Source: Bog-532 sp963828445 (GTDB taxonomy: Bacteria > Actinomycetota > Actinomycetes > Streptosporangiales > Streptosporangiaceae). From it: a DNA stretch of 64,000 nt. The notes under the pieces are model-generated. The model was not told the origin of the DNA and did no database searches. It worked only from the letters and a program-made list of their open reading frames with translations. How positions within the stretch are numbered: position 1 is the first letter of the stretch; each line of letters opens with the position of its first letter. The stretch lies in contig CAWHFP010000026.1 of NCBI GenBank assembly GCA_963828445.1, forward strand, positions 1 through 64,000, given 5' to 3'. A program made the translations under genes and the position numbers. Below, piece after piece: positions 23,867-33,719 of this stretch.

Positions 23867-26518
23867 TTGCCCGAGACCACGCCCGCCGTGCCCGACCGGC
23901 CGTCCTTGGACGGCATCGACGTCAAGTGGGCGCAGGTATGGGACGAGGTAGGGCTGTACCGGTTCCCGAAGTCGTCCGACCGGGCCGAAGTGTTCTCGAT
24001 CGACACCCCACCGCCCACGGTGAGCGGGTCGCTGCACGTGGGGCACGTGTTCTCCTACACCCACACCGACGTGGTGGCCCGGTTCCAGCGGATGACCGGC
24101 AAGCACGTGTTCTACCCGATGGGCTGGGACGACAACGGCCTGCCGACCGAGCGCCGGGTGCAGAACTACTACGGGGTGCGCTGTGACCCGTCGCTGCCCT
24201 ACGACCCGGACTTCACCGTGCCCCCGGCCCCCGCGGCCAAGGGCCAGCGCCCGGTGGACGTGTCACGCCGGAACTTCGTCGAGCTGTGCCAAATGTTGAC
24301 TGTCCGCGACGAGCGGGCCTTCGAGCAGCTGTGGCGCCATCTCGGCCTGTCGGTGGACTGGTCGATGACCTACACCACGATCGGGACCCGCGCCCAGCGT
24401 CTGTCCCAGCTGGGCTTCCTGCAGTTGCTGGCCGAGGGGCAGGCCTATCAGGCCGAGGCGCCCACACTGTGGGACGTCGGGTTCCGCACCGCGGTGGCCC
24501 AGGCCGAGCTGGAGGACCGGGAGCACCCCGGGGCCTGGCACCGGATCCGGTTCCGCCTGCCCGCCGGGGCCGGGTCGGCTGCGGTGGGGCCGGCCGGCGG
24601 CGGGATCGACATCGAGACCACCCGGCCGGAGCTGCTGCCCGCCTGCGTGGCCCTGATCGCCCACCCCGACGACGAGCGGTACCAGCCGCTGTTCGGCCAG
24701 GACGCGATCTCACCGGTGTTCGGGGTCCGGGTGCCGATCCTGGCCCACCCGGCCGCCGAACGCGACCGCGGTGCGGGCATCGCCATGTGCTGCACGTTCG
24801 GCGACCTGACCGACGTCCAGTGGTGGCGGGAGCTGAAGCTGCCGGCCCGGACGATCATCGGGCGGGACGGGCGCATCCTGGACACTCCGCCCGCCGGGCT
24901 GGACGACCCGGCCGGGCGCGCCGCCTACCAGCAGCTGGCCGGGGCCACGGTGTTCACCGCCCGGGAGCGGGTGGTGGACCTGCTGCGCGAGGCCGGCGAC
25001 CTGGAAGGCGACCCGCGGCCGGTACGCCGGCCGGTCAAGTTCTACGAGAAGGGCGACAAGCCGCTCGAGATCGTGTCCAGCCGCCAGTGGTTCATCCGGT
25101 CGGTCGAGCACCGGGACGCACTGCTGAGCCGGGGCGCCGAGCTGCAGTGGCACCCGGCCTACATGAAGGCCCGCTACGACGACTGGGTGCGCGGCCTGAA
25201 CGGCGACTGGCTGATCAGCCGGCAGCGCTTCTTCGGCGTCCCGTTCCCGGTCTGGTACCCGCTGGACCAGGCCGGGGAGCCCGACCACTCGGCGCCGATC
25301 CTGGCCGCCGCGGACACGCTGCCGGTCGACCCGACCTCGGCCACGCCGCCCGGGTACACCGAGGATCAGCGCGGCCGCCCGGGCGGCTTCGCCGCCGACC
25401 CCGACGTCATGGACACCTGGGCCACCTCGTCGCTGACCCCGCAGATCGTGTGCGGCTGGGCCGAGGACTCCGAACGCTACGCCCTGACCTACCCCATGGA
25501 TCTGCGCCCGCAGGCTCACGACATCATCCGCACCTGGCTGTTCTCCACCGTGCTGCGGGCCGAACTGGGCTGGGGCACGCTGCCGTGGCGGCACGTGGCC
25601 CTGTCCGGCTGGATCCTGGACCCGGACCGCAAGAAGATGAGCAAGTCCAAGGGCAACGTGGTGACCCCGCTCGGCCTGCTGGAGCAGTTCGGCTCGGACG
25701 CGGTCCGCTACTGGGCCGCCAGCGGCCGCCCCGGCGCCGACACCGCCTTCGACCAGGGCCAGATGAAGGTGGGCCGCCGGCTGGCCACCAAGATCGTCAA
25801 CGCCAGCCGGTTCGTGCTCGGGTTCCCCGAGCCGGCCCCGGGTGCCGAGGTCAGCGAGACCCTGGACCGGGCCATGCTGGCCGCCCTGGACGAGGTGGTG
25901 GCCCGGGCCACCGCGGCCCTGCGCGACTTCGAGTACACCACCGCGCTGGAGGTCACCGAGCGGTTCTTCTGGTCGTTCTGCGACGACTACCTGGAGCTGG
26001 TCAAGCAGCGGGCCTACGGCGACGACGGATCAGCGGACGCCGGCGCGGCCGGGGAGGCGGCGGCGCAGTCGGCCCGGCTGGCGCTGCGTTCGGCCCTGTC
26101 CGTCCTGCTCCGGCTGTTCGCCCCGTTCCTGCCGTTCTGCACCGAGGAAGCCTGGTCCTGGTGGCACGACGACTCCGTGCACACCAGCCCGTGGCCGGTC
26201 GCCACGGGCCAGGCGGTTTCGGGTCCGGCGGCTTCGGGTCCGGCGGCTTCGGGTTCCGGGGCCGGGACGGACGCGGACCCGGCGGTCATCACGGCCGCGG
26301 CCGCGGTGATCAGCGCCATCCGCAAGGCCAAGTCCGGAGCCCGGTTGTCCATGCGGGCCCCGGCCGGCACGGTGCGGGTGTCCGCCCCGGCCGCCGAGGC
26401 CGAGTGGCTGCGGGCGGCCCAGGGCGACATCGCCGCGGCCGGCAACGTCGGCATGCTGGTCATCGAGGCCGCACCCGGCCCTGACCTGCGGGTCGACGTG
26501 GAGCTGCCCGAAGCCTGA
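23867..26518 (+). CDS. valS: Valine--tRNA ligase, archaeal-like type
   Basis: Class I synthetase for tRNA-Val, 883 residues. Visible: HVGH signature in PTVSGSLHVGHVF (about 52-64), WDDNGLPTERRVQNYYG (about 87-103), editing-domain motif IDIETTRPELLPACVAL (about 247), SRQWFIRSVEHRD, and KKMSKSKGNV (about 588) plus a C-terminal helical region. The DDNGLPTERRV motif is that of archaeal/rickettsial-type ValRS, not of the usual bacterial type (GTDHAGIATQ). I chose TTG at 23867 because GAGGAG lies 9 nt upstream; in-frame upstream codons run through the preceding terminator. A GPAASGPAAS repeat interrupts the tail near residue 790. Some actinobacteria carry this type as a second ValRS. Confidence 0.93.
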   Translation: MPETTPAVPDRPSLDGIDVKWAQVWDEVGLYRFPKSSDRAEVFSIDTPPPTVSGSLHVGHVFSYTHTDVVARFQRMTGKHVFYPMGWDDNGLPTERRVQNYYGVRCDPSLPYDPDFTVPPAPAAKGQRPVDVSRRNFVELCQMLTVRDERAFEQLWRHLGLSVDWSMTYTTIGTRAQRLSQLGFLQLLAEGQAYQAEAPTLWDVGFRTAVAQAELEDREHPGAWHRIRFRLPAGAGSAAVGPAGGGIDIETTRPELLPACVALIAHPDDERYQPLFGQDAISPVFGVRVPILAHPAAERDRGAGIAMCCTFGDLTDVQWWRELKLPARTIIGRDGRILDTPPAGLDDPAGRAAYQQLAGATVFTARERVVDLLREAGDLEGDPRPVRRPVKFYEKGDKPLEIVSSRQWFIRSVEHRDALLSRGAELQWHPAYMKARYDDWVRGLNGDWLISRQRFFGVPFPVWYPLDQAGEPDHSAPILAAADTLPVDPTSATPPGYTEDQRGRPGGFAADPDVMDTWATSSLTPQIVCGWAEDSERYALTYPMDLRPQAHDIIRTWLFSTVLRAELGWGTLPWRHVALSGWILDPDRKKMSKSKGNVVTPLGLLEQFGSDAVRYWAASGRPGADTAFDQGQMKVGRRLATKIVNASRFVLGFPEPAPGAEVSETLDRAMLAALDEVVARATAALRDFEYTTALEVTERFFWSFCDDYLELVKQRAYGDDGSADAGAAGEAAAQSARLALRSALSVLLRLFAPFLPFCTEEAWSWWHDDSVHTSPWPVATGQAVSGPAASGPAASGSGAGTDADPAVITAAAAVISAIRKAKSGARLSMRAPAGTVRVSAPAAEAEWLRAAQGDIAAAGNVGMLVIEAAPGPDLRVDVELPEA

Positions 26519-26602
26519 CCCGATCCCCGGCCGCGGCGCGGCCCCCTGGAACCCAATTGCCCCAACTGCCTCGATTGGCCGCACATGTGGCATTGGTTTC
26601 AG

Positions 26603-26614
26603 TAAGGTTTCTTA
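26603..26614. promoter_or_regulatory. Small dyad TAAG-GTTT-CTTA upstream of the chitinase-like gene
   Basis: The inverted repeat TAAG (26603-26606) and CTTA (26611-26614) lies about 105 bp before the glycoside hydrolase start in an AT-rich patch. It resembles the TTAGGAAA-TTTCCTAA-type dyads found before secreted glycoside hydrolase genes in actinomycetes, from memory and only loosely. Confidence 0.25.
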
Positions 26615-26717
26615 ACACTTGCTGGTGCGTCACGGGATCGGGACCTTCCGGACGAGACGGCGAGCCCCCGGTGGAGCGGGCGGGACCAGACGACTTTCCA
26701 GAAAGCGGTAGTCCTCT

Positions 26718-28145
26718 ATGCGTTCGTTCCTCCCTGCCCCTCGGGTGGGCGCGGCGGTGGTCACGGCGGCCGCGCTGGCCACGGGCGGCGTGCTGTTCGC
26801 CACCCACACCGGGCACTCCGGTGACGTCGGCACCAGGCTGGCCGCCAGCCAGGCCACCGCGGCCAGCAGCTACCCGGCGCACTACGCCGCGCCGTACCTG
26901 CAGATCGACAACGGTGACGCCGGCGACATGGCCGCCGACATGAGCGCCAGCGGCGTGAAGGACTACACGCTGGCCTTCCTGATCCCGCAGTCTGGCTGCA
27001 CGCCGCAGTGGGAGGACGGCGGCGAATCGGTTGGGTCGTTCACCTCACAGATCAACTCGCTGAAGAGCGCGGGCGGCAACGTCATCATCTCGTTCGGCGG
27101 TGAATCCGGCGGCGAGATCGCCCAGACCTGCACGAACGTCTCGTCGCTGACGGCCGCCTACGCCAACGTGGTCAACACCTACGGGGTCAACCGGCTCGAC
27201 TTCGACATCGAGGCCGGGGTGCTGTCCGACACGGCGGCGACCACCCGGCGCGACCAGGCGCTGGCCGCCCTGCAGGCCCAGGACCCCTCGGTCCAGGTCG
27301 ACTTCACCCTGGGGGTGGGACCGGGCGGCCTGCCGACGGGCCAGCTCAACGTGCTGAAGGACGCCAAGGCCCAGGGGGTCAAGGTCACCACGGTCAACAT
27401 CATGACCATGGACTTCGGCAACGGGCAGAACGCACTGAACGACGCGCTGTCCGCCGCCCAGGGCACCGCGGGCCAGCTGGCCAGCCTGTACGGCATCTCC
27501 ACCGCCCAGGCCTACGCGATGATGGGGCTGACCCCGATCGCGGGCCAGAACGACGACAACGAGGTCTTCTCGACCGCCAACGCCTCGACGCTGGAGAGCT
27601 TCGCGGCCAGCAACGGCGTCGGTGAGCTGTCGTTCTGGGAGGTTGACGGCTACGACAAGCCGGCCGGCTACGCCTACTCCAAGATCTTCAACGCGATCAC
27701 CGGCGGCACCAGTTCCGGAGGCGGCTCCGGGGGTGGCTCGGGCGGCACCGGCGGCGGGCCCACCTCGACCGACGGCGCCATCACCGGCTACAACGGCCTG
27801 TGCCTGGACGACAAGGCGGCCTCGACCGCCAACTTCAACCCGGTCCAGGTCTACACCTGCAACGGCAGCAACGCCCAGACGTGGACCGTGGGCAGCAATG
27901 GCACCCTGCAGACCCTGGGCAAGTGCCTGGACGTGAACGCGGCCGGCACCGCCAACGGCACCACCGTGGACCTGTACGACTGCAACGGCACCGGGGCCCA
28001 GGTCTGGCAGCCGCAGGCCAACGGCGAGCTGCTCAACCCCAGCTCGGGCAAGTGCCTGGACGACACCGGCTACGGCGGCTCCGGCACCCAGGCCCAGATC
28101 TGGTCCTGCGCTGCCACGGCCAACCAGGTCTGGAAGCTCCCCTAG
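26718..28145 (+). CDS. Secreted GH18 chitinase-like protein with ricin-type carbohydrate-binding domain
   Basis: 475 residues. Signal peptide 1-31 or so; GH18 catalytic domain about 55-330 with LDFDIEAG (D161, D163, E165), the DxxDxDxE-type active site with E165 as acid/base; SFGGES at 125-130. A Gly/Ser linker (about 333-347) leads to a ricin-B beta-trefoil (about 351-475) with three QxW-type repeats (NAQTW, GAQVW, ANQVW) and CLDD/CLDV motifs. It probably cleaves chitin or related GlcNAc polymers outside the cell. ATG at 26718; the ribosome site (AAAGCGG) is weak. Ends in a strong terminator. Confidence 0.9.
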   Translation: MRSFLPAPRVGAAVVTAAALATGGVLFATHTGHSGDVGTRLAASQATAASSYPAHYAAPYLQIDNGDAGDMAADMSASGVKDYTLAFLIPQSGCTPQWEDGGESVGSFTSQINSLKSAGGNVIISFGGESGGEIAQTCTNVSSLTAAYANVVNTYGVNRLDFDIEAGVLSDTAATTRRDQALAALQAQDPSVQVDFTLGVGPGGLPTGQLNVLKDAKAQGVKVTTVNIMTMDFGNGQNALNDALSAAQGTAGQLASLYGISTAQAYAMMGLTPIAGQNDDNEVFSTANASTLESFAASNGVGELSFWEVDGYDKPAGYAYSKIFNAITGGTSSGGGSGGGSGGTGGGPTSTDGAITGYNGLCLDDKAASTANFNPVQVYTCNGSNAQTWTVGSNGTLQTLGKCLDVNAAGTANGTTVDLYDCNGTGAQVWQPQANGELLNPSSGKCLDDTGYGGSGTQAQIWSCAATANQVWKLP

Positions 28146-28158
28146 CTCCCCCCACGAG

Positions 28159-28191
28159 GGACCCCGCTCGCAGTACGGGCGGGGTCCTTTT
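28159..28191 (+). terminator. Intrinsic terminator after the GH18 gene
   Basis: A 9-bp GGACCCCGC/GCGGGGTCC stem (28159-28167 with 28179-28187) followed by TTTTCGTTTG. Confidence 0.9.
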
Positions 28192-28304
28192 CGTTTGTCC
28201 GCTGGTCATGGCCGGGCCAGGACCGGTTCGCGCGCTGGTTGTCCGGTTTCTGTAGCTTTGGGGGCGCTGTTGCGTGAAGCTGGGGTGAAGCCAGGAGGTC
28301 AGTG

Positions 28305-29939
28305 ATGCCAGGACCGTTGCGCCGGACCGGGGTGGTGGCCGCCGTGGCCGTGGTCATGGCGGTGGGGACGGGCGCGGCCGCCCAGGCGCAGGGGGCAGCG
28401 ACGCGGCCGGCGGCCGGGATCGCGCCCCCGGCCGCGGATTCGACCGGGTTCGTGGCCCACATCGCCTGGACCTCCTCGTCGCCGGTGCGGGGAGTGACCC
28501 TGCTCAGCGGGAAGTACACCGATCCGGCCGCCCACCCGTACTGGACGATCACGATCCAGGCCCCGGTCAAGAGCCCGTTCGACGGGAGCAGCGAGGAGGC
28601 CGAGGCGGGCCGCCCCGCCTGGGCTCGCAGCACCGAGGCGACGCTGCGTACCGACGGATTCGCGCCCTCAGCGGCCGACCTGCCCTGGCCCGCCTACAGC
28701 GACGACCCGCACGGGGTCATGGGAGTGCGGGTCCGCGTCGGGCAGTTCGCCACCCAGGCCGATGCCGGGCCGGTCGCTTCCGAGCTGACCGCGGACGGGT
28801 TCGCCCCCGAGGTCGAATGGACGGGCTTCGACCCGACCCCAGCCCCCGACGCCGAACTGGTGCACGTGGCCGTCATCGATCCCCGGACGTTCCACGGCCG
28901 GGTGTTCGCCTCCCACGGGCCGGCCATCGCGAGCCGGACGACGGCCCAGGCGGCCTCGGCCGCGCTCGGCTCGGTGGCCGCCACCAACGGCGGCTTCTTC
29001 ACGATCGACGCTCCCGCGGTCAACTTCGTCGGCGGGGTCGACACCGGGCTGTCGGCCCAGAACGGCGTGGTGGAATCGCTGGCCGACGGCGACCGGGCCG
29101 CGGCCGTCTTCGACGGCCAGAACCGGTTGCGTGTCCTGAACGTGTCGTCGTCGGCGGCCCTGCGCGCCGCCGATGGCTCATCGACCCGGGTCCTGGGGGT
29201 CAACCGGCTGCCCGGCGTGGCCGAGGACTGCGGGGTGACCGGCTTCGCGCCGACCGCTGAGCCCCGGCAGAACACGGTCTGTTCCGGATCGGACGATGTC
29301 GTCGTCTTCACCCCGCAGTTCGGGGCGCCGCTGCCCCCGGCGCCAAGCTCAGGTCCCGCCCTCCAGGTCGTCGTCGACTCCCGCGGCCGGGTCGTGTCGG
29401 CCGGGACGCCGGGCGGAACCCTTCCGGCCGGGGACTGGGCCGTGCAGGCCATCGGCACCGACGAGGCCTGGCTCGCGGCCCACGCCAGGGCCGGCACCCG
29501 GCTGTCGGTCAGCGAGCAACTCCGGACCAGGTCAGGCCGGCCGCTGGGGCTGAACCCGGGCACCACCGTGACCAGCGCCGGCCCGCTCCTGCTGCAGAAC
29601 GGCCGGCCCGCCATTGACGCGGTCGCCGAGGGCGTCCTCGACCCGCGGGATCGCAGCGACTACACCTTCAGCGCCTACAAGCACGCCCGGACCATGATCG
29701 GGGTGGACCGCCGGGGCCGGATCCTGCTGGCGACCGTGGACGGGATCCCGGGTGTGAGCGAGGGCATGACCCTCACCGAGGAGGCCGCGTTCATGCGCTC
29801 GCTCGGCGCGGTCGACGCGATGAACCTGGACGGCGGCGGCTCCACCCAGTTCGCCTCGTTCGGGCAGGTGCTGGACGATCCTTCCAGTAGCCCGCTCCGT
29901 CCCGTCGGCGACACCGTCGAAGCCGTGCCCAACCCGTGA
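28305..29939 (+). CDS. Secreted phosphodiester glycosidase (NAGPA-domain) protein with SPOR-like domain
   Basis: 544 residues with a signal peptide (1-29). Residues about 135-195 (HGVMGVRVRVGQFATQADAGPVASEL) look like a SPOR peptidoglycan-binding domain. The C-terminal half is a NAGPA/DUF2233 domain: VAATNGGFF (about 228), AYKHARTMIGVDRRGRILLATVDG (about 447-470) and AMNLDGGGSTQF (about 506). These domains cleave phosphodiester-linked sugars; in bacteria the substrate is probably cell-wall or teichoic-acid-like polymer (inference). The ATG at 28305 has AGGAGG 6 nt upstream. Confidence 0.85.
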   Translation: MPGPLRRTGVVAAVAVVMAVGTGAAAQAQGAATRPAAGIAPPAADSTGFVAHIAWTSSSPVRGVTLLSGKYTDPAAHPYWTITIQAPVKSPFDGSSEEAEAGRPAWARSTEATLRTDGFAPSAADLPWPAYSDDPHGVMGVRVRVGQFATQADAGPVASELTADGFAPEVEWTGFDPTPAPDAELVHVAVIDPRTFHGRVFASHGPAIASRTTAQAASAALGSVAATNGGFFTIDAPAVNFVGGVDTGLSAQNGVVESLADGDRAAAVFDGQNRLRVLNVSSSAALRAADGSSTRVLGVNRLPGVAEDCGVTGFAPTAEPRQNTVCSGSDDVVVFTPQFGAPLPPAPSSGPALQVVVDSRGRVVSAGTPGGTLPAGDWAVQAIGTDEAWLAAHARAGTRLSVSEQLRTRSGRPLGLNPGTTVTSAGPLLLQNGRPAIDAVAEGVLDPRDRSDYTFSAYKHARTMIGVDRRGRILLATVDGIPGVSEGMTLTEEAAFMRSLGAVDAMNLDGGGSTQFASFGQVLDDPSSSPLRPVGDTVEAVPNP

Positions 29940-29977
29940 ACGCATAGGGACTCTGTCCGCGGGTAGGGCAGCGTCCC

Positions 29978-30799
29978 ATGTTCGAGCAATCTGGTGTCAC
30001 CTTCGTCGGCAATGCCACCACGGTCATCCGCTACGGCGGCTTCACCCTGCTGACCGACCCCAACTTCCTGCGCCGCGGCGACCGGGCCCATCTCGGTTAC
30101 GGCCTGACCAGCAAGCGACGGGCCGATCCCGCGGTCACCATCGGCGAACTCCCCGAGCTCGATACTGTGATCCTCTCTCACCTGCACGAAGACCACTGGG
30201 ACCGGATCACCGACCGGGAACTGGACCAGCGCCTCCCGGTACTCACCACCGCGGCCGCGGCCACTGCCCTGCGCTCGCGCGGCTTCTCCGCGGCCGAGGC
30301 TGTCCCGATCTGGGATCACCGCCTGCTGGTCAAGGACGACCGCCAGGTGCGGATCACCGCCCTGCCTGGACGGCACGCCCCGGGGGCGCTGCAGCGGCTG
30401 CTGCCGCCGGTCATGGGCACCCTGCTGGAGTTCGGGCCGCACGACCCATCCGGGGCCCGGGCGCCCGACCTGCGCATCTACATCAGCGGCGACACGCTGA
30501 TGTTCGAGGGCATTGGCGAGATCGCCCGCCGTTACCCCGGCGTCGACCTCGGCATCGTCCACCTGGGCGGTACCAAGCTGTTGGGGCTGGTCACGGTGAC
30601 CATGAACGGCCGGCAGGGCGCGGACTGGCTGGAGACCGTGGACTGTGCCCGGGTCATGCCGGTCCACTTCGACGACTACACCGTCTTCCGCTCGCCGCTG
30701 TCGGACTTCGAAGCCGAGGTCGGCCGGCGCGGGCTGGCCGACCGGGTTCAGACGATCGCCCGCGGCGGGACGCTGCCGCTGCCGGCCGCCGCCCGCTGA
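29978..30799 (+). CDS. Metallo-beta-lactamase-fold hydrolase (UlaG-like)
   Basis: 273 residues, cytoplasmic. The metal motif is H68-x-H70-x-D72-H73 (LSHLHEDHWD), with further ligands at GRHAPG, YISGDTLMF and MPVHFDDY. The overall pattern (VTFVGNATTVIRYGGFTLLTDPNF) is that of UlaG/RomA-like enzymes acting on lactones or phosphodiesters; the substrate is unknown. It follows the glycosidase gene at 38 bp and may be in the same transcript. Confidence 0.85.
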   Translation: MFEQSGVTFVGNATTVIRYGGFTLLTDPNFLRRGDRAHLGYGLTSKRRADPAVTIGELPELDTVILSHLHEDHWDRITDRELDQRLPVLTTAAAATALRSRGFSAAEAVPIWDHRLLVKDDRQVRITALPGRHAPGALQRLLPPVMGTLLEFGPHDPSGARAPDLRIYISGDTLMFEGIGEIARRYPGVDLGIVHLGGTKLLGLVTVTMNGRQGADWLETVDCARVMPVHFDDYTVFRSPLSDFEAEVGRRGLADRVQTIARGGTLPLPAAAR

Positions 30800-30836
30800 C
30801 CGGCTGGCTGACCGCTAGCTGACCGGTGCCGGGCGG

Positions 30837-32484
30837 TCAGCCCGCGGTGATCTGGCGGGGGCCGCCGTTGCGGCCCCCGCGGCCACCGCCCGGACCGGAC
30901 GGCGCGCCGCCGATGAGCGCGGTGCGGCCGGTCGGCATGGGCAGCGGCACCGGAGCCGAGCCCCGGTTACCCTTGGCCGGCTTGCTGGCCAGCCGCAGGG
31001 CCAGGGCCGGGCACATGTCCACCGCCTGCTGGGCGTCCTTCTCCAGCCAGTCCGGCACCGGGATGTCCAGCATCACCGGGTAGCCGGTGCTGTCCAGGTG
31101 CACGATCTCCGGCACCAGGTGGGCGCACAGGCCGTGGCCCTCGCAGCGCGTCCAGTCCACGACCAGCCGCTGCTGGGCCTGGACCTCGGGGCCGGTGGGC
31201 AGCGGCAGCACGCCGCGAACCGGGCGGCCACAGGAGGAGTGGAACACGTGCGCGGCCAGGTCCTCGGTGAACACGTCCAGGGCCGACAGCACGAACCGGG
31301 TGGTGCCGTCCGGGTGCGCGCAGGCTCCCGCGCCCGGACACCGCGGCCGACGACCGGCGGGCCACGTCCAGGGCCTCGATGCCGCCCGACCCGTCGATGA
31401 TGGCGGCCAGGGCCCGGGCGATCCGGGGCAGGCCGAGCTTGCACGGCCCGCACTGCCCGGCCGACTCACCAGCCAGGTAGCTGGCGATCCGCGACACCTC
31501 GCCCAGCGGGCAGGTCCCGTCCCCCAGCGGCAGCACGATGCCGGCCCCGAGCGTGCCGCCCACCGCCTCCATCCCGGACCGGGAGACCGGCACCACGTAG
31601 GCGTTCTCGGCGGGCAGCCACATGCCGTGGTAGCCGCCGACCAGCACCCCGTCGCCCGCCGGGGCCTGGCAGATGTCCAGCACCGAACCCAGCGGCACCC
31701 CGGTCGGGACCTCGACCACGGCCGGGCGGGCGGCCGAGCCGCTCACGCTGAGCAGGACCGTGCCCGGCTCCTCGGGCATGCCCACCGACGCGTAGCGCTC
31801 CGGCCCGAGCAGGGCCAGCACGGCCAGCTGGGCGTAGGTCTCGGCGTTGGACAGCAGGGTGGGCAGTCCGTCCACGCCGCTCTCGGCGGCCAGGGTCTTG
31901 CGGCCGGGCGGGATCGGCGTCTTGCCGTTGATGGCCCGGACCAGCGCGCCGCTCTCCCCGGAGATGAAGCGCTCCGGCACCTCGACGATGCGGACCAGAT
32001 CGCGCAGGCCCGGCTCGGCCGCCACCGCGGCTTCCAGCGAGCGGTTGGCCAGTTCGTTGCTGGCCACCCCGATGACGATCTCTTCGGCGCCGATGGCCTC
32101 GGCGGCCAGCGCGGCCCCGCTGAGGATGAGGTACGGCGAGCGCATGAGCAGCATCTTGTCCTTGAAGCTGCCGGGCTCGCCTTCGGTGGCGTTGACCACC
32201 ACGATCGTGGGCTGGTCCTTCTTGGCCGCCGCGTCCACGACCGCCTTCAGCTTGCGGGCGAACGGGAACGCCGCCCCGCCGTGGCCGCGCAGGTCAACCT
32301 GCTGGGCCATGGCGATGATGTCGCCGTCGGACAGTCTCGGCAGACGGCCGAACAGATCCCGGTGGGCCTCCAGGTCGAGCCGCGGGTACCGGTCGAGCCC
32401 GGCGGTCAGCCGGGCCGCCCCGATCCGCATGATGGCCGGGGCGGCGGGGGCCGCGCCCGGGTTCATCCCCGAATGGGAGCTCAT
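30837..32484 (-). CDS. NuoF-like flavoprotein fused to ferredoxin, apparent frameshift
   Basis: From the ATG at 32484: a soluble-ligand/FMN-NADH domain like NuoF (DLRGHGGAAFPFARKLKAV, VVNATEGEPGSFKDKMLL, TLLSNAETYAQL), then the 4Fe-4S region ESAGQCGPCKLGLPRIA. Near 31328 the frame changes: continued in the first frame the protein is Arg/Pro/Gly noise, while one frame over the family resumes (GACAHPDGTTRFVLSALDVF) and ends in a 3Fe-4S-like ferredoxin (DWTRCEGHGLCAHLVP, VDMCPALAL) and a Gly/Arg tail, stop at 30837. One extra base explains it. Intact, it would be about 548 residues carrying NAD(P)H electrons to a membrane partner. It starts in ATGA overlap with the upstream redox gene. Confidence 0.8.
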
Positions 32485-33719
32485 CGTCGTTCGTCACCGC
32501 CGTAGGAGGGAACCCGCGGGAGGGGTCCCGTGCCGTCGTGGACAGATGGGTGGTCGGGCCGCCGCCGGCGACCCGGGCGGGGCGGCCCTTGCTGCGGCGG
32601 GCCGGGGTACCCGGACCCGGGCGGGGGCGGCGGTGCCCCGTAACCCTGAGCCGGCGGGTAGCCCTCGTACGGGGCGGCCGCGTAGGGGTGCTCGGTGTCG
32701 TACGGCGGCGCGGACTCATAGCCGGCCGGCGCGTAGGGCTCCTGGCCGGGACCGTAGCCCCGGTCGTCGCGGTAGCCGCCGTCGCCTGGGTAGGCGCTGG
32801 GCGGCCCGTAGCCAGGATCCTCGGCGTACCCGGGGCCGGCGCCGTAACCCGGGCCGGGCTGGTGGCGCGGTTCCGGCCGGTAGGGCGGCTGGCCGTAACC
32901 GTCCGGACGGTAGGGCTCCGGGGGGTACGGGTCCTGGCGGTAGCGGTCCGGGCCTGCCGGGTAGCCCGGGGGCGGCCCGGCCGGGGGCGCCGGCGGGCGG
33001 GGCCCGAAGCCGCCGCCCTGGTTCGGGTACACCGGCTGCGGCCCGGTCTCCACCCGGGGAATCGGGCCGGTGCCCGGGCCGCCGGGCTGTGGGCCCGGGC
33101 TCACCCGCGGCAGCGGGCCCGTACCGGGCCGCGGGAACGGGCCGGTGCCCGGTCCTCGGTTCGGACCTGGGGCGCCGCCCACCCGGGGCAGCGGGCCGGT
33201 GCCGGCCTGCGGAAACGGGCCGGTGCCCGGCTGCGGAGCCGGACCCGGGCCGACGCGCGGGATCGGGCCCGTGCCCACGCGCGGGATCGGGCCGGTACCG
33301 ACGCGGGGAATCGGGCCGGTGCCGGGGCCGGGCGGGGGCGGCCGCCGGGACGGGTCCGGGCGGCGCGGGCCGGGCGCGATGGCCGGCTGCGGTCCGGTGC
33401 CCCGGCGGTCGTAGGGGTCGGCGCGGTAGCCGGGCTGGGCCCCGGTGTCGTAGACCGGCTGAGGCCCGGTGTCATAGACCGGCTGGGCCCCGGTGTCGTA
33501 GACCGGCTGGGGCCCGGTGTCGTAGACCGGCTGGGGGCCGGTGCCCCGGCCGGGCTGAGGGGCCGGGGCACCCTCGTAGCGCGGCGGGCCGTCGTAGCCC
33601 GGCTCGTAGCGGGGCGGCCGGCCATCCGCGCCGGGCCCGCCCACGGCGCGCCGGCCACCAGCACCGCCGGGACCGGGCCGGGCCGGGGCGGCACTGGGCG
33701 CGGCCTCGATCGCCCGCAC
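32481..33719 (-). CDS. Pro/Gly/Tyr-rich low-complexity protein or tail of the membrane redox protein
   Basis: 412 residues from a GTG at 33719, almost all low complexity: repeats of TGPQPVYD and TGAQPVYD (five copies), TGPIPRVG (three copies) with TGPFP/TGPLP variants, then RPDGY/PGYG-type Tyr-rich repeats. No folded domain is recognised. The stop overlaps the NuoF-like start (ATGA). The upstream membrane protein runs into the same DNA in another frame, and its homologous part ends where this frame becomes protein-like (PPAEPPAVRAIEAAP near 33740). I therefore favour one gene (32481-34698) with a cytoplasmic Pro-rich tail, split by a one-base indel. Confidence 0.6.
   Translation of the reverse strand: MRAIEAAPSAAPARPGPGGAGGRRAVGGPGADGRPPRYEPGYDGPPRYEGAPAPQPGRGTGPQPVYDTGPQPVYDTGAQPVYDTGPQPVYDTGAQPGYRADPYDRRGTGPQPAIAPGPRRPDPSRRPPPPGPGTGPIPRVGTGPIPRVGTGPIPRVGPGPAPQPGTGPFPQAGTGPLPRVGGAPGPNRGPGTGPFPRPGTGPLPRVSPGPQPGGPGTGPIPRVETGPQPVYPNQGGGFGPRPPAPPAGPPPGYPAGPDRYRQDPYPPEPYRPDGYGQPPYRPEPRHQPGPGYGAGPGYAEDPGYGPPSAYPGDGGYRDDRGYGPGQEPYAPAGYESAPPYDTEHPYAAAPYEGYPPAQGYGAPPPPPGSGYPGPPQQGPPRPGRRRRPDHPSVHDGTGPLPRVPSYGGDERR

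Noticed and set aside
24286..26484. 732-codon open frame inside valS in another frame
   Set aside because: Pro/Arg/Gly-rich shadow; the valS frame carries every catalytic motif.
33180..33560. Regular repeats of about 21-27 bp that could suggest a CRISPR array
   Set aside because: The repeats are in codon phase (TGPQPVYD, TGPIPRVG), vary in sequence and have no spacers.
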